Source of the DNA: Labilithrix luteola
Lineage (GTDB): Bacteria; Myxococcota_A; Polyangia; Polyangiales; Polyangiaceae
Direction of reading: 5' to 3'
DNA: 64,000 nt
Assembly: GCF_001263205.1 (NCBI RefSeq)
Contig: NZ_CP012333.1
Location: 2,170,001-2,234,000 of the forward strand
Position 1 is the stretch's first letter. Each line of letters begins with the position of its first letter. The notes under the pieces were generated by a model. The model did not search any database. It had not been told where the DNA came from and worked only from the letters and a program-made list of their open reading frames with translations. This document shows positions 50,494 to 59,022 of this stretch, in pieces. A program made the translations under genes and the position numbers.

Positions 50494-52299
50494 TCAGTGA
50501 ATGGTCGGGGGCGGTGCGTCGTTGACCGGTCGCGATCCCATGCCTCCCGCGAAGCCGTAGCTCGCGTCCTTGCCGATTCCCCAGACCGTGACCGAAAAGG
50601 GGCCGTCGCTCGAAGCTTCGTGACGACCGTATCCGCACGTGCCGCTGCCGAACTTCTGCGGCACGGCGCCTGCCGTGAGACGCATCCAGGTGTACTCGTA
50701 CTCGCCGGACGCGCCGAGCGGCTGCCAGCCGGTGATCTCGCCGGCGCATTCGAGCGTCACCGGCTTGAAGCTCCCGGCCGTCTTGCGTCGCACGAGCGTG
50801 AGCGAGGTCTCGGGGAACGTGTAGTCGGTAAAGAAGATGTAGTGGTCGAGGAACTGATCCGACGGCGCCATGCTCACGAAGTCCGGGTCGCCGAGCACCT
50901 TGCCGGCCCCCGGCGTGCCACCGCCCCCCATCGAACCGGTCATGTACACCGAGACGTGGAACGGATGTTTCGAGTCCTGACTCTTCACCGTGGCGACGGC
51001 GTCCGTCTGGAAGGTCACGATCTGACCGGCAGACAGGGTGTCCGGCGCGCCCGGCGGCTTCACCGGATCGTAGGTCAGCACCGTGCCGTCGGCCGCGCCG
51101 ACGAACGTCCACGGAACGATCTCGCGTATCGTTCCCTCCACCGCGGCGATCCGCGAGAGGTAGGGAACGAGCGCGTAGGACGTACCCCACTGGCTGAAGG
51201 GAGCGATCTGCTGCTGGGTCAGATCGCAATACTCGACGTCGGCGGGGAGGAACGTGCACGGCGAGCCACCGAACACCCCAACCGGCTTGTTCGCGACAAC
51301 GGGACTGCCGGAGATCGGAGTGGGCTGCGTGATCTGCAGAACCTGCCCCTTGGAGAGCGCCCACTTCACGATCTCGCCGGTGACGCCCGGCGCCACCTGG
51401 TCTCCTTGCGAGATATCGGCGGTCGGTCGCATCGATATTTCGGTATTGTCTTCGTTCGCGACGATCTGCAGCGTTCGACGACTGAGGTTCACTTGCGAGA
51501 CCTTGCCGAAGACCGCCGGCGCGACCGCGATGTAGCTCGTGTCCCACGCCGTGACGGGCAGAAGAAGCGTCGCAGTTGGGAACTGACTCGATGCGCCGCC
51601 GTACGGGAAGATCGAATAGGCGGCGATCGGCGCGTTGGTCGCGAGGTGGAAAGCCTTCGTTTTGGCCGTGCCGTGACGCAGCGGATCGATCTTCAGCGCG
51701 GGGACGACGCTGTCCGGGCAGGCCGTCGCCGACTTGTTGAGGGGATGCTCCGCCGCTGCCAGAAAGACGACGGCGACCTGTCCCGGCAAGAGCGCGCCGG
51801 TCACCTGGGTGTACTTGGGCTCGGCGTTCGGATCCGGCCGTTCGACCGTGTAGATGGACTTCGATATATCCAAAGAATCGGAGCCGTATTCGGCAGTGAT
51901 GTCGACAGGGACGTCGAACGTGTTCGCGACCATCGCGGCGAAACACGAGCCCGCGCCGTAATCGCTGTCGTCCGGCGGAAGAGTCCAAAAGGAGCAACCG
52001 AGCGATCCCTTGGACAAGGCCGCGCTCGCGCAGGCGTCGACGCACGAGTCGACACCGCAACCTTGGCCCGCAGGACACTCGGCCACGACCTCAACGTCGT
52101 CGTCGCAGCCCTTGAGCACCTTCTTCAGATCGCGCGAGCACCGAAAGCCACACTGCGGATCCCTCCCGGCTTCTCCGCCGTCGACAGCGAACGGGGGCGG
52201 CTGCTCGTCGGTGAAGTCGTCGCGGGTAGAGCCGCACGCGCCGAGGAAAGACACTCCCAGGGCAGTGAAGGCGAAGATCGAAGCAACAAGGCGAGTCAT
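50494..52299 (-). CDS. IgGFc-binding-like lipoprotein (module copy 2)
   Basis: 601 residues. Signal ASIFAFTALGVSFLGAC (Cys22), short linker, Cys-rich segment CSRDLKKVLKGCDDDVEVVAECPAGQGCGVDSCVDACASA, then the IgGFc_binding-type domain: AAMVANTFDVPVDITAEYGSDSLDI, IAAYSIFPYGGASSQFPTATLLLPVTAWD, LQIVANEDNTEISMRP, GQVLQITQPTPISGSPVVANKPVGVFGGSPC, GTVLTYDPVKPPGAP. It is clearly paralogous to 18661-20448 along its length, including the C-terminal GYGRHEASSDGPFSVTVWG. Last gene of module copy 2, 12 bp after the RCC1 gene. Confidence 0.88.
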   Translation of the reverse strand: MTRLVASIFAFTALGVSFLGACGSTRDDFTDEQPPPFAVDGGEAGRDPQCGFRCSRDLKKVLKGCDDDVEVVAECPAGQGCGVDSCVDACASAALSKGSLGCSFWTLPPDDSDYGAGSCFAAMVANTFDVPVDITAEYGSDSLDISKSIYTVERPDPNAEPKYTQVTGALLPGQVAVVFLAAAEHPLNKSATACPDSVVPALKIDPLRHGTAKTKAFHLATNAPIAAYSIFPYGGASSQFPTATLLLPVTAWDTSYIAVAPAVFGKVSQVNLSRRTLQIVANEDNTEISMRPTADISQGDQVAPGVTGEIVKWALSKGQVLQITQPTPISGSPVVANKPVGVFGGSPCTFLPADVEYCDLTQQQIAPFSQWGTSYALVPYLSRIAAVEGTIREIVPWTFVGAADGTVLTYDPVKPPGAPDTLSAGQIVTFQTDAVATVKSQDSKHPFHVSVYMTGSMGGGGTPGAGKVLGDPDFVSMAPSDQFLDHYIFFTDYTFPETSLTLVRRKTAGSFKPVTLECAGEITGWQPLGASGEYEYTWMRLTAGAVPQKFGSGTCGYGRHEASSDGPFSVTVWGIGKDASYGFAGGMGSRPVNDAPPPTIH

Positions 52300-52311
52300 G
52301 AATCGACCTCT

Positions 52312-53778
52312 CTAAAAAGCGACCTTCACGGGAGAAGGATGGTTCGCGCTGTCGCGGCTCCACCCCAGCTCTCCCTTTTCGTTGCTGCCCCAGCACTCGA
52401 CGGTGCCATCTTGGACGAGGGCGCAGACTGCACGATCCGTCGTCGCCACTTGCACCGCGTAATGCGTGAACGCGTCGGCCTTCGTGAAGGACGTGGCGAG
52501 GGTGATCATGCTGCCCTTGCCGAGCCTTCCTTTCGCGTCACTCCCACAACAGTGAACGCTGCCGTCGGTCATGCGCGCGCAGGTGATCTCGTCACCGACC
52601 GCGAGCTGCTGAGGCCACGTCTTCACCTTGTCGGGGAAGGGCGCGTGGGCCGGCTCCTGTTCTTTGTCGGGGAACCCCGTGCCGAGCGCGCCGGTGTAGC
52701 TTCGGCCCCAGCAGTAGACCTCGCCGTTTGCGAGCGCGCAGGCGTGGGCACGCGGCGGAGGCTGCGGAGGCGGAGGGAACGAGGGGTCGTCAGGATAGGG
52801 ATGAAGCCACACGCTCGCGGCGAGACTGGTCACCTTCTCGAGCGATGCGAGCCGCTTCGGTGTGGCGCTCGAGGGCACGGAGCCCACCCGGCCCGCAACC
52901 GTTCCGTAGTCGCCGCCGATGGCGCCCCAGCTCCACACCTCGCCCTCGGCGTTGACACCGAGCACGCTGTAATCGCTCATCGCGACGTGCGCGAGAGTGA
53001 GCGGCTCGATCGCGGCGACACCTGGACCGCGCGGGTCGGGTGACTCGCCCGGTCTTGCGAGCTGCGCTTGCTCGTTCCGTCCCCAGCACGACAGTTGGCC
53101 CGAACCAAGAACGGCGCAGGCGATGCCCTGCCCCACGTCGACCCGCTTCGCCGTGGACGCGAGTGCTACGACGGAAGGCGTCGGATGGGGATCGGAGTCG
53201 GCGACGGGCGGGTCGATCGCGAGCCCGAGCTGCGCTGCGCGGTTATCGCCCCAGCACTTGACGCTGCCGTCTTCGAGCCGGGCGCAGGTCGTGGCGCCCG
53301 CGGCGCTGAGCTGGGCGACGTTGGAGAGATCTGCGATGGCGTGAACCGTCGACGTGGCGTCGGGACTGCCAGCATCCGGAATGGGCTCGCCCGTGTCCGG
53401 TTCGGGCATCGTGCCTAGCACTCCCCAAGCGTCACTTCCCCAGCACCGCACGGTGCCGTCGTTCATGCGCGCACAGAAGTGATCGCTTCCGGCGACGATC
53501 TGCGTCGCGCACGGCGAGCCGTCACACGCGACCGGCACGTCGGCCGGGTCGTAGGGTCCGCGAGCGTCCGGATCCCCTGCATCCTTCGAGCTGTCCGGCG
53601 CGCTCGGAGCATCGGGCGCGGCGTCCGGCTCGGAGATCACGCCGCCTTCGTTCTTTGCATCGTCGGCGCACGCGACCGAGAAGATGCTCGCCGCTACTCC
53701 GAGAATGCTCGCCACCACGAGCACCGAGCGGAGACGAGGCGTGTGCGAGGTCGAAGAATCGTTTCGAACCGAGCTCAC
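52312..53778 (-). CDS. RCC1-repeat lipoprotein (module copy 2)
   Basis: 488 residues from GTG 53778, which overlaps the preceding stop as GTGA. Signal SVLVVASILGVAASIFSVAC, Asp/Pro/Ala-rich linker, then RCC1 blades: GSDHFCARMNDGTVRCWGSDAWGVLG, GATTCARLEDGSVKCWGDNRAAQLG, GIACAVLGSGQLSCWGRNEQAQLA, RAHACALANGEVYCWGRSYTGALG, EITCARMTDGSVHCCGSDAKGRLG and RAVCALVQDGTVECWGSNEKGELG. More blades are well preserved here than in the copy 1 paralogue (20445). A surface-exposed propeller is predicted. Confidence 0.9.
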   Translation of the reverse strand: MSSVRNDSSTSHTPRLRSVLVVASILGVAASIFSVACADDAKNEGGVISEPDAAPDAPSAPDSSKDAGDPDARGPYDPADVPVACDGSPCATQIVAGSDHFCARMNDGTVRCWGSDAWGVLGTMPEPDTGEPIPDAGSPDATSTVHAIADLSNVAQLSAAGATTCARLEDGSVKCWGDNRAAQLGLAIDPPVADSDPHPTPSVVALASTAKRVDVGQGIACAVLGSGQLSCWGRNEQAQLARPGESPDPRGPGVAAIEPLTLAHVAMSDYSVLGVNAEGEVWSWGAIGGDYGTVAGRVGSVPSSATPKRLASLEKVTSLAASVWLHPYPDDPSFPPPPQPPPRAHACALANGEVYCWGRSYTGALGTGFPDKEQEPAHAPFPDKVKTWPQQLAVGDEITCARMTDGSVHCCGSDAKGRLGKGSMITLATSFTKADAFTHYAVQVATTDRAVCALVQDGTVECWGSNEKGELGWSRDSANHPSPVKVAF

Positions 53779-55031
53779 TGCGCTCCTCCATTGCCGTGAT
53801 CAACCGTGGCCTTCGTGGGGTCGTAGCGAAGGGCCATGCCGTGGCCAACGACCCAGACCTCGGTCGTCCCGTGACACCACACGCCGTAGAAGTTCTCCGT
53901 GATCGGAAACTTGGTCGTGGTCATCGCGGTTGGTACCCACTGCGCCCCTTGCACGTGACGCGCTCGTCCGTATTCGCCGACGGCCCAGAAAGCGCCCTCC
54001 CCGCTGCCGGCGAACGCCGTGAGCGAAGGGTCCGTCAGGTCGCCATCATGGTGGTAGGTCCACGTGAACGTCTTGCCGTGGTCCGTCGTCGTTCCCTTCC
54101 ACGCGCCGGGAACCGAGCTGTGCCCGAGCACCCACGCGGTTCCCGTCGTATCGGCCACGGCGCCGCCGACGACGGACTGGAGCCGATTGGATGGGGCGCT
54201 CTCGTCGGGATCGGCAGGAAGTGCCTCGGCGGTGAATGCGGCCGCTCCGCTCGCTTTGCGGAGAACAACGGGTTCGAGGACCCAAGGCATCTCGGCCATC
54301 GGGCGCAACGCGACGAACCAGAGTCCGCTTTCGGGACTGCCCCAAACGTTCGTGATCGTCGCGAGGTCCGGCTCGGTCGAGATCGGATCGAGCGTCCATC
54401 CCGGTCCAGCGTTGCCCGCGGCGTAGTGATAGGCGCGCGGCAGCGTGGTGAAGCCGTCCACGTCGAGCACGGATCCCACAGCCCAAACATCGGTGCCCGA
54501 GGTTCCCCAGATCGAAGAGACGGTCACGCCGTCTTCCGGGAGCGGGCTCGGTGCAAACGTCAGCGCGGTCGAACTCGCGCCCGTCCCGTGCAGAAGACCG
54601 CGTTCACCGGCGATCCAGATATCGGTGGCGGAGCTTCCCCAGATCTTGCCGAGCGCTCCGAGAGCCGAGGTGTGCACGTGCCACGCGGTGCCGTCCCAGC
54701 GAAGGACACTTCCCTCGGCCGTCACCGCCCAGACGACGCCGGTGCCATCACCCCAGACGCCGGTGAGCGTCGAAGAACCATCCGGCAGTACCGTCGGGCA
54801 GAAGCCAAACGTCGAACACTCGCGCGGAGCTGCATCGGCGTCGACGGGCACGGCCCCGTCGCTGCCCGCGTCACTGCCGGTCTCATCGCCCGGCGGAACC
54901 GAAGCATCACCCGTCTCGGCGGGTTGGGCGCTGAACGAGTCGGTGGAATTGGCACACGCCGAAGCGCCGGCGGCGCCCAGGAATGCGAGCCCGAACCCAA
55001 ACATCCCCGCTCGTCGAATGGCGTGCTTCAT
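53775..55031 (-). CDS. WGS/DVW-repeat propeller lipoprotein B (module copy 2)
   Basis: 418 residues. Signal MFGFGLAFLGAAGASAC (Cys26), linker with GDETGSDAGSDGAVPVDADAA, a CSTFGFCPTVLPDGSSTLTGVWGDGTGVVWAVTAEGSVLRWDGTAWHV opening, then KIWGSSATDIWIAGERGLLH, SIWGTSGTDVWAVGS, NVWGSPESGLWFVALR and GVWCHGTTEVWVVGHGMALRYD. The CxxxGFC opening is shared with all four propeller lipoproteins of the modules. It overlaps both neighbours by 4 bp. Likely counterpart of 21785-23020. Confidence 0.83.
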   Translation of the reverse strand: MKHAIRRAGMFGFGLAFLGAAGASACANSTDSFSAQPAETGDASVPPGDETGSDAGSDGAVPVDADAAPRECSTFGFCPTVLPDGSSTLTGVWGDGTGVVWAVTAEGSVLRWDGTAWHVHTSALGALGKIWGSSATDIWIAGERGLLHGTGASSTALTFAPSPLPEDGVTVSSIWGTSGTDVWAVGSVLDVDGFTTLPRAYHYAAGNAGPGWTLDPISTEPDLATITNVWGSPESGLWFVALRPMAEMPWVLEPVVLRKASGAAAFTAEALPADPDESAPSNRLQSVVGGAVADTTGTAWVLGHSSVPGAWKGTTTDHGKTFTWTYHHDGDLTDPSLTAFAGSGEGAFWAVGEYGRARHVQGAQWVPTAMTTTKFPITENFYGVWCHGTTEVWVVGHGMALRYDPTKATVDHGNGGAQ

Positions 55032-56269
55032 TGGCCGCCTCCGGTGCTGTGGAGGACAATCCCGTCACCGACGATCCACACGTCGGCAGAACCCGTGCCC
55101 CAAACACCGTAGAGATGAGGCTTCTTCTTGTTGACCGGAAACGCGGCCACGAGCGGTGACCATGCAGTCCCGTCCCAGTGCAGGATCGTTCCCGAGTTGC
55201 CGACCGCCCAGACGTTCTTCGGACCCGTCCCCCAAACGGCGTGGAGCGTTTCGCGCGTGGGCGAGTCGACGACGGACCAATCGTCGCCGCTGCTCCCAAG
55301 GTGGCGAATGGCTCCTGCTTCACCGACGGTCCAGACGTCGCTCGCCGAGCTGCCCCAGATCCCGAGGAGCGTGGCGGAGGCGCGGCTGTCGACGTCGGCC
55401 CAGACAAAGTCCGTGCTGCCACTGCGCGTTCCGTGCAGGGTCTGGCCGAATTGCCATCCGGTGGAGGAGCTGTTGTCCGCGACGATCCAGATGTCGTCGG
55501 GGGACGAGCCCCAGATCCCGTTGATCGTGCCGAAACCTTCCACGCGCGACCATTCGAAGCCCGCGTTCGAAGGCTTCTTGACGAGCTGATTGCCTTGCGT
55601 GAGCGTCCCCGGAAGTTCCAACGTGCAGGGCGCTCCACCGAAGCGGAAGTCGTCGGCGCTCGTGCCCCAGGCGGCGTAGATTGGCGCCTTGGCGTACTCA
55701 CTGCCCGTGGCGTTCGGTGCACGGACCCACGTAACGGTCCCATTCTTGAACCCGTCGCTGTGGAAGATCACGTCCGTTGCGCTCGCGAGCCAGACGTCGT
55801 TCGGACCACTTCCCCAGAGCGCGTGAAACGTATTCTTGATGGGCAGTGTCGTCTCCGTCGGCACGGGGGTCGATACCCACGTAGCGCCGTCCCAGTGGAG
55901 AACGGTGCCTCCAGAACCGGAGGCCCAGACGTCGTTCTTGCTCGATCCCCACACGGCAGTGAGCGTTAAGGCGGTGCTCAGGTTCGTGGGCGACGGGCAA
56001 AACGCGGCTTCGTCACAGCCGACGGGCTTCGTCACGCAGTTCGGATCCGACGGATCGCAACCGCCGTCGGTGGTCGCTCCGGCGTCGCCGCCGTCGACCG
56101 ACCCCGCCTCGGGCACCTTCGTCGGATCGCGGTCCGAGCTACCGCCTCCGCCGTCGGTCGTTGCACAGCTCGCGAGTGCCCAGGGGAGCGCACCGACGAG
56201 GATGGCGCCAAAGGCGAGAGTCGTCGCGGTGAGTCGTGAGGAGCTCAATTGGTCGTCCCCGGGTCGCAT
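55028..56269 (-). CDS. WGS/DVW-repeat propeller lipoprotein A (module copy 2)
   Basis: 413 residues from ATG 56269; a TTG at 56248 would instead overlap the previous stop by 4 bp (TTGA), the pattern seen elsewhere in this operon, and gives a cleaner signal (SSSRLTATTLAFGAILVGALPWALASC). The mature part has a Gly/Asp linker, CDEAAFCPSPTNLSTALTLTAVWGSSKNDVWASGSGGTVLHWDGATWVS, ALWGSGPNDVWLASATDVIFH, GIWGSSPDDIWIVADN, GIWGSSASDVWTVGEAGAIRH, AVWGTGPKNVWAVGNSGTILHWDGTAWS and GVWGTGSADVWIVGDGIVLH. Very regular propeller blades. Confidence 0.85.
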   Translation of the reverse strand: MRPGDDQLSSSRLTATTLAFGAILVGALPWALASCATTDGGGGSSDRDPTKVPEAGSVDGGDAGATTDGGCDPSDPNCVTKPVGCDEAAFCPSPTNLSTALTLTAVWGSSKNDVWASGSGGTVLHWDGATWVSTPVPTETTLPIKNTFHALWGSGPNDVWLASATDVIFHSDGFKNGTVTWVRAPNATGSEYAKAPIYAAWGTSADDFRFGGAPCTLELPGTLTQGNQLVKKPSNAGFEWSRVEGFGTINGIWGSSPDDIWIVADNSSSTGWQFGQTLHGTRSGSTDFVWADVDSRASATLLGIWGSSASDVWTVGEAGAIRHLGSSGDDWSVVDSPTRETLHAVWGTGPKNVWAVGNSGTILHWDGTAWSPLVAAFPVNKKKPHLYGVWGTGSADVWIVGDGIVLHSTGGGQ

Positions 56270-57438
56270 TCCTTCATGAGGCACTTCCCTTCGATACAGG
56301 GCTGTCCTGCCGAGAGATCGCAGGCGTTCCCGCACACACCGCAGTTGCCGGGGTGAGTGCTCAGGTTCGTCTCGCATCCGTCCGTCGGATCGCCGTTGCA
56401 GTCACCGAACCCCGGATTGCACTCGTAGAGACACACGCCCTTCGAGCACGAGGCCGTCTCGTTCGCGCCCGCCTTCCGGCAGCCCGCGCCGCACGCGCCG
56501 CAGTTGAAAACGTCAGTCAGGAGGTCGATGCACTTGTCACCGCAGAGCACCCTGCCGAAACGCTCGCAGGGTACGGCGCACTCGAGCCCGTTCCCCTCGT
56601 CGACGCACTCTTCGTGGGGTTTGGTGCACGCGATCCCGCAGCCGCCGCAATTTTCTTTCGTGTCGATGGCGACCTCGCAACCGTCACCACCGCATGCGCT
56701 CTGGCCAACGTCGCCGTTGCAGTCGGCATAGCCAGGCCGGCACGTCTTGATTCCACACTTGCTCTCGACGCAGCTGTATTTCGTATTCGGCTGAAGCGGA
56801 CTACAGGCGTCGTCGGGATTCTTGCAGCGGTTCCCGCAGGCGCCGCAATTGTAGTCGTCCGAGCTTGCGTCGATGCACTCGTCGTAGCATTGGATGAGGC
56901 CCGGAGGGCAGCCACACCTTCCCTTGATGCACACGACTCCATCACCGCACGCGTTCCCGCACACTCCGCAATTGTTCGGGTCCGTCAGGACGTCGACCTC
57001 GCAGCCGTCGTCGACGAGCCCGTTGCAGTTGCGCCGGTCCGAACCGAACTCGTTGTAACAGGAGAGCTCGCAGGCCCCGTTGAAGCACCGCGACGTCATG
57101 TAGACGCGCTTGTACTCGCCACACTGGTTTCCGCACGCTCCGCAGTTGTCGTTGTCGCGGAGGAGATCCGTCCCGCACTTGTACGTGGGCTTTCCCTCCG
57201 AGATGCACGTGGCCCACGGCGCAGGGCACTCCGTGCCGATGCACTGGAGTAGACCGTCGGCATCGTCGCCGAGCGATGCATCGTTGCTCGTCGGATCCGT
57301 GAAGGTCGGTCCTCCTGCGTCGCCGTTACAGAAGCCCGTCGCGCAATCGATTCCGATCGAGCGGCTCTCGGAGCCCGCACACGCCACGACGACGACTGCC
57401 GAGAGGCAGCCGAAAACGATTCCGGAGAGATTTTTCAT
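56245..57438 (-). CDS. Cys-rich NCGxCG-repeat lipoprotein (module copy 2)
   Basis: 397 residues. Signal MKNLSGIVFGCLSAVVVVAC (Cys20), then repeats: LRDNDNCGACGNQCG, DPNNCGVCGNACG, SSDDYNCGACGNRCK, TKENCGGCGIACT, DVFNCGACGAGCR and HPGNCGVCGNACD, with the companion RNCNGLVDDGCEVDVL and GDCNGDPTDGCETNL. The end (QPCIEGKCLMKECDPGTTN) is nearly the same as the copy 1 paralogue (QACIDGKCAMQECSTTTN), confirming homology along the whole chain. It overlaps the TPR gene stop by 4 bp. Confidence 0.88.
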   Translation of the reverse strand: MKNLSGIVFGCLSAVVVVACAGSESRSIGIDCATGFCNGDAGGPTFTDPTSNDASLGDDADGLLQCIGTECPAPWATCISEGKPTYKCGTDLLRDNDNCGACGNQCGEYKRVYMTSRCFNGACELSCYNEFGSDRRNCNGLVDDGCEVDVLTDPNNCGVCGNACGDGVVCIKGRCGCPPGLIQCYDECIDASSDDYNCGACGNRCKNPDDACSPLQPNTKYSCVESKCGIKTCRPGYADCNGDVGQSACGGDGCEVAIDTKENCGGCGIACTKPHEECVDEGNGLECAVPCERFGRVLCGDKCIDLLTDVFNCGACGAGCRKAGANETASCSKGVCLYECNPGFGDCNGDPTDGCETNLSTHPGNCGVCGNACDLSAGQPCIEGKCLMKECDPGTTN

Positions 57439-58334
57439 GGAGCTTGCTCGGGAACTTCGTTGAGCGTGCCGGGCGGTGTTTTCTTCGGCGCGGACGATGA
57501 CGTCGACGAAGGCGAAGCCGCCTCGTAGCCGCAGTTCGACTCGACGCGCCTGCGGAGCGAGCTGTCCGGATGTGTCGCGAGAAACGCCGACGACTCACGA
57601 GCTTCCTCGCGACGTCCCATGTGACAGAGGACGACGATCCGCTCGACGGTGCGTTCGACGGCGAGCACGCCGTGCGGAAATTCGCGTGCGTGCTGATCGA
57701 GCAGGCGAAGCGCCTCGGCCCACTGCCCATCGTTGCGCGCTCGGTTCGCCTGGCGCCAGAGGTTCGTCTCGCGCTCGAGCGCGTCCGAGTCCGAGGGCGC
57801 GGCCGCTACTGCTTTCGGCGTTTGGTTCGACGCTACGCGGGGCGGCTCGGCTCGCTTGGCGGAAACGGCGACGGAAGGCAGCGAGCTGACGCTGACGCTC
57901 GCGCCGAGAGCGGGCTCATGGGCCGGCACGGGCGCGGTCGATGCGATGGACGTCGGGAGCGGCGCAGCGAGGTCCTCGGAAGGTTCGGCCTGCAAAGCAA
58001 CGGATGGCGGAGGCAGAGCTCCGGGACTCACGGTCTCGTGACTCTTCGAGTCCTCCCTTCCCTCGTAGATCGCGAGGGTAAGGGCCATGCCGGCCAGGGC
58101 GAGTACGCCGGTGCCGAGCCATCCCCACCGTCGAAACGAGCTCAGGGAAAAACCGCGCCCCGAAGACGGTCGCGCTGAGGGCGAGGCCTGAGCGCTCGCC
58201 CCGGAGGCCGCGAGACGGGCTTGGATCTTGGCCTGCAAACGCTCGCGGTCCGCCTGTGTCGGCCGGTATCTCTCCGAAAGAGGCTCAAAGAGATCGTCAA
58301 TCATCGGTTTGTGACGTTTCACTTCAGCCTCCAT
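57435..58334 (-). CDS. Single-pass membrane protein with C-terminal TPR-like region (module copy 2)
   Basis: 299 residues (ATG 58304 is an alternative start that avoids the 16-bp overlap with the sigma gene). Cytoplasmic N-terminus with FEPLSERYRPTQADRERLQAKIQARL, a transmembrane helix about 71-90 (GWLGTGVLALAGMALTLAIY), a Pro/Ala linker containing GASVSVSSLPSVAV (144-157), then a helical repeat region (LWRQANRARNDGQWAEALRLLDQHAREFPHGVLAVERTVERIVVLCHMGRREEARESSAFLATHPDSSLRRRV) and a Ser/Pro tail. Equivalent to 17154-17993. Predicted partner or regulator of the sigma factor encoded just upstream; the mechanism is unknown. Confidence 0.8.
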   Translation of the reverse strand: MEAEVKRHKPMIDDLFEPLSERYRPTQADRERLQAKIQARLAASGASAQASPSARPSSGRGFSLSSFRRWGWLGTGVLALAGMALTLAIYEGREDSKSHETVSPGALPPPSVALQAEPSEDLAAPLPTSIASTAPVPAHEPALGASVSVSSLPSVAVSAKRAEPPRVASNQTPKAVAAAPSDSDALERETNLWRQANRARNDGQWAEALRLLDQHAREFPHGVLAVERTVERIVVLCHMGRREEARESSAFLATHPDSSLRRRVESNCGYEAASPSSTSSSAPKKTPPGTLNEVPEQAP

Positions 58335-58984
58335 CCGTCGCGCGCACGATGACGAACGAGGGATGCCTGGATTTGCTCGCGTGCCGCGCGAAGCCGAGCC
58401 GCCACCGTGTTGCGGTTGACATCGAGGATGGCGGCAATCTCGCTCACGGATTGTTGTTCGAAGGCCGCGAGCACGAACACCGCCCGTCGTTCGGAATTGA
58501 GCTCGTCGAGCAGTCGTTCGAGGAGATCGACGTGCTCGTTCTTCTCGGCGGATGTGTCGGGGCCGGGCGTATTGGAATCGGGGAGCTGTTCGATGAGCTC
58601 GCGATCGCTCTCTTGCTTGGCGCCATGGCGACGGTGCGCTCGGTGATGGTGGAGCGTCGTGCGTACGACGATGGCGTAGAGCCAGCCGCGAAGGGCGTTT
58701 CGTGGCTCGTACCGAGGTAGGAGCTTGTGGATCGTCAGGAAGGCTTCCTGAACGACGTCGTCGATGGCGTGGTCCTTCACGCCAAGGCGGCGCGCGGTCT
58801 GCCAGACGTAGTCGAAGTGCTCGGCGTAGACCTCGTCGAACGTCGGCACGGCCAGGTCTTTGCCCACCCCGGGTTCCGCGTCCACCTCGACGACCGCCCC
58901 AAGTCTCACCCTCAAAGGTGCAGCTTCGCCCTCAGGGGAAGGCAGGGCCGTGGACGCGCGGAGGCGAGCGAGCATCTCCCCCAC
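58319..58984 (-). CDS. ECF RNA polymerase sigma factor (module copy 2)
   Basis: 221 residues from GTG 58984 (preceded by GGGA). An N-terminal extension of about 45 residues precedes region 2: FDEVYAEHFDYVWQTARRLGVKDHAIDDVVQEAFLTIHKLLPRYEPRNALRGWLYAIVVRTTLHHHRAHRR. Region 4: LLDELNSERRAVFVLAAFEQQSVSEIAAILDVNRNTVAARLRAAREQIQASL. More canonical (DDVVQEAF) than the copy 1 sigma factor (DDAVQLGI), so the two are diverged, perhaps with separate promoter preferences. It lies 38 bp after the barrel-like gene and overlaps the TPR gene. Confidence 0.92.
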   Translation of the reverse strand: MGEMLARLRASTALPSPEGEAAPLRVRLGAVVEVDAEPGVGKDLAVPTFDEVYAEHFDYVWQTARRLGVKDHAIDDVVQEAFLTIHKLLPRYEPRNALRGWLYAIVVRTTLHHHRAHRRHGAKQESDRELIEQLPDSNTPGPDTSAEKNEHVDLLERLLDELNSERRAVFVLAAFEQQSVSEIAAILDVNRNTVAARLRAAREQIQASLVRHRARDGWRLK

Positions 58985-59022
58985 TCATTCCCAAGGCCAT
59001 CCCGATCGTGTGTCGAAAACGT

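Noticed and set aside
50497..53043. Plus-strand open frame of 848 codons across the IgGFc-like and RCC1 genes of module copy 2
   Set aside because: Antisense shadow; no family-like motif, no signal peptide, and it spans two well-supported genes on the other strand.
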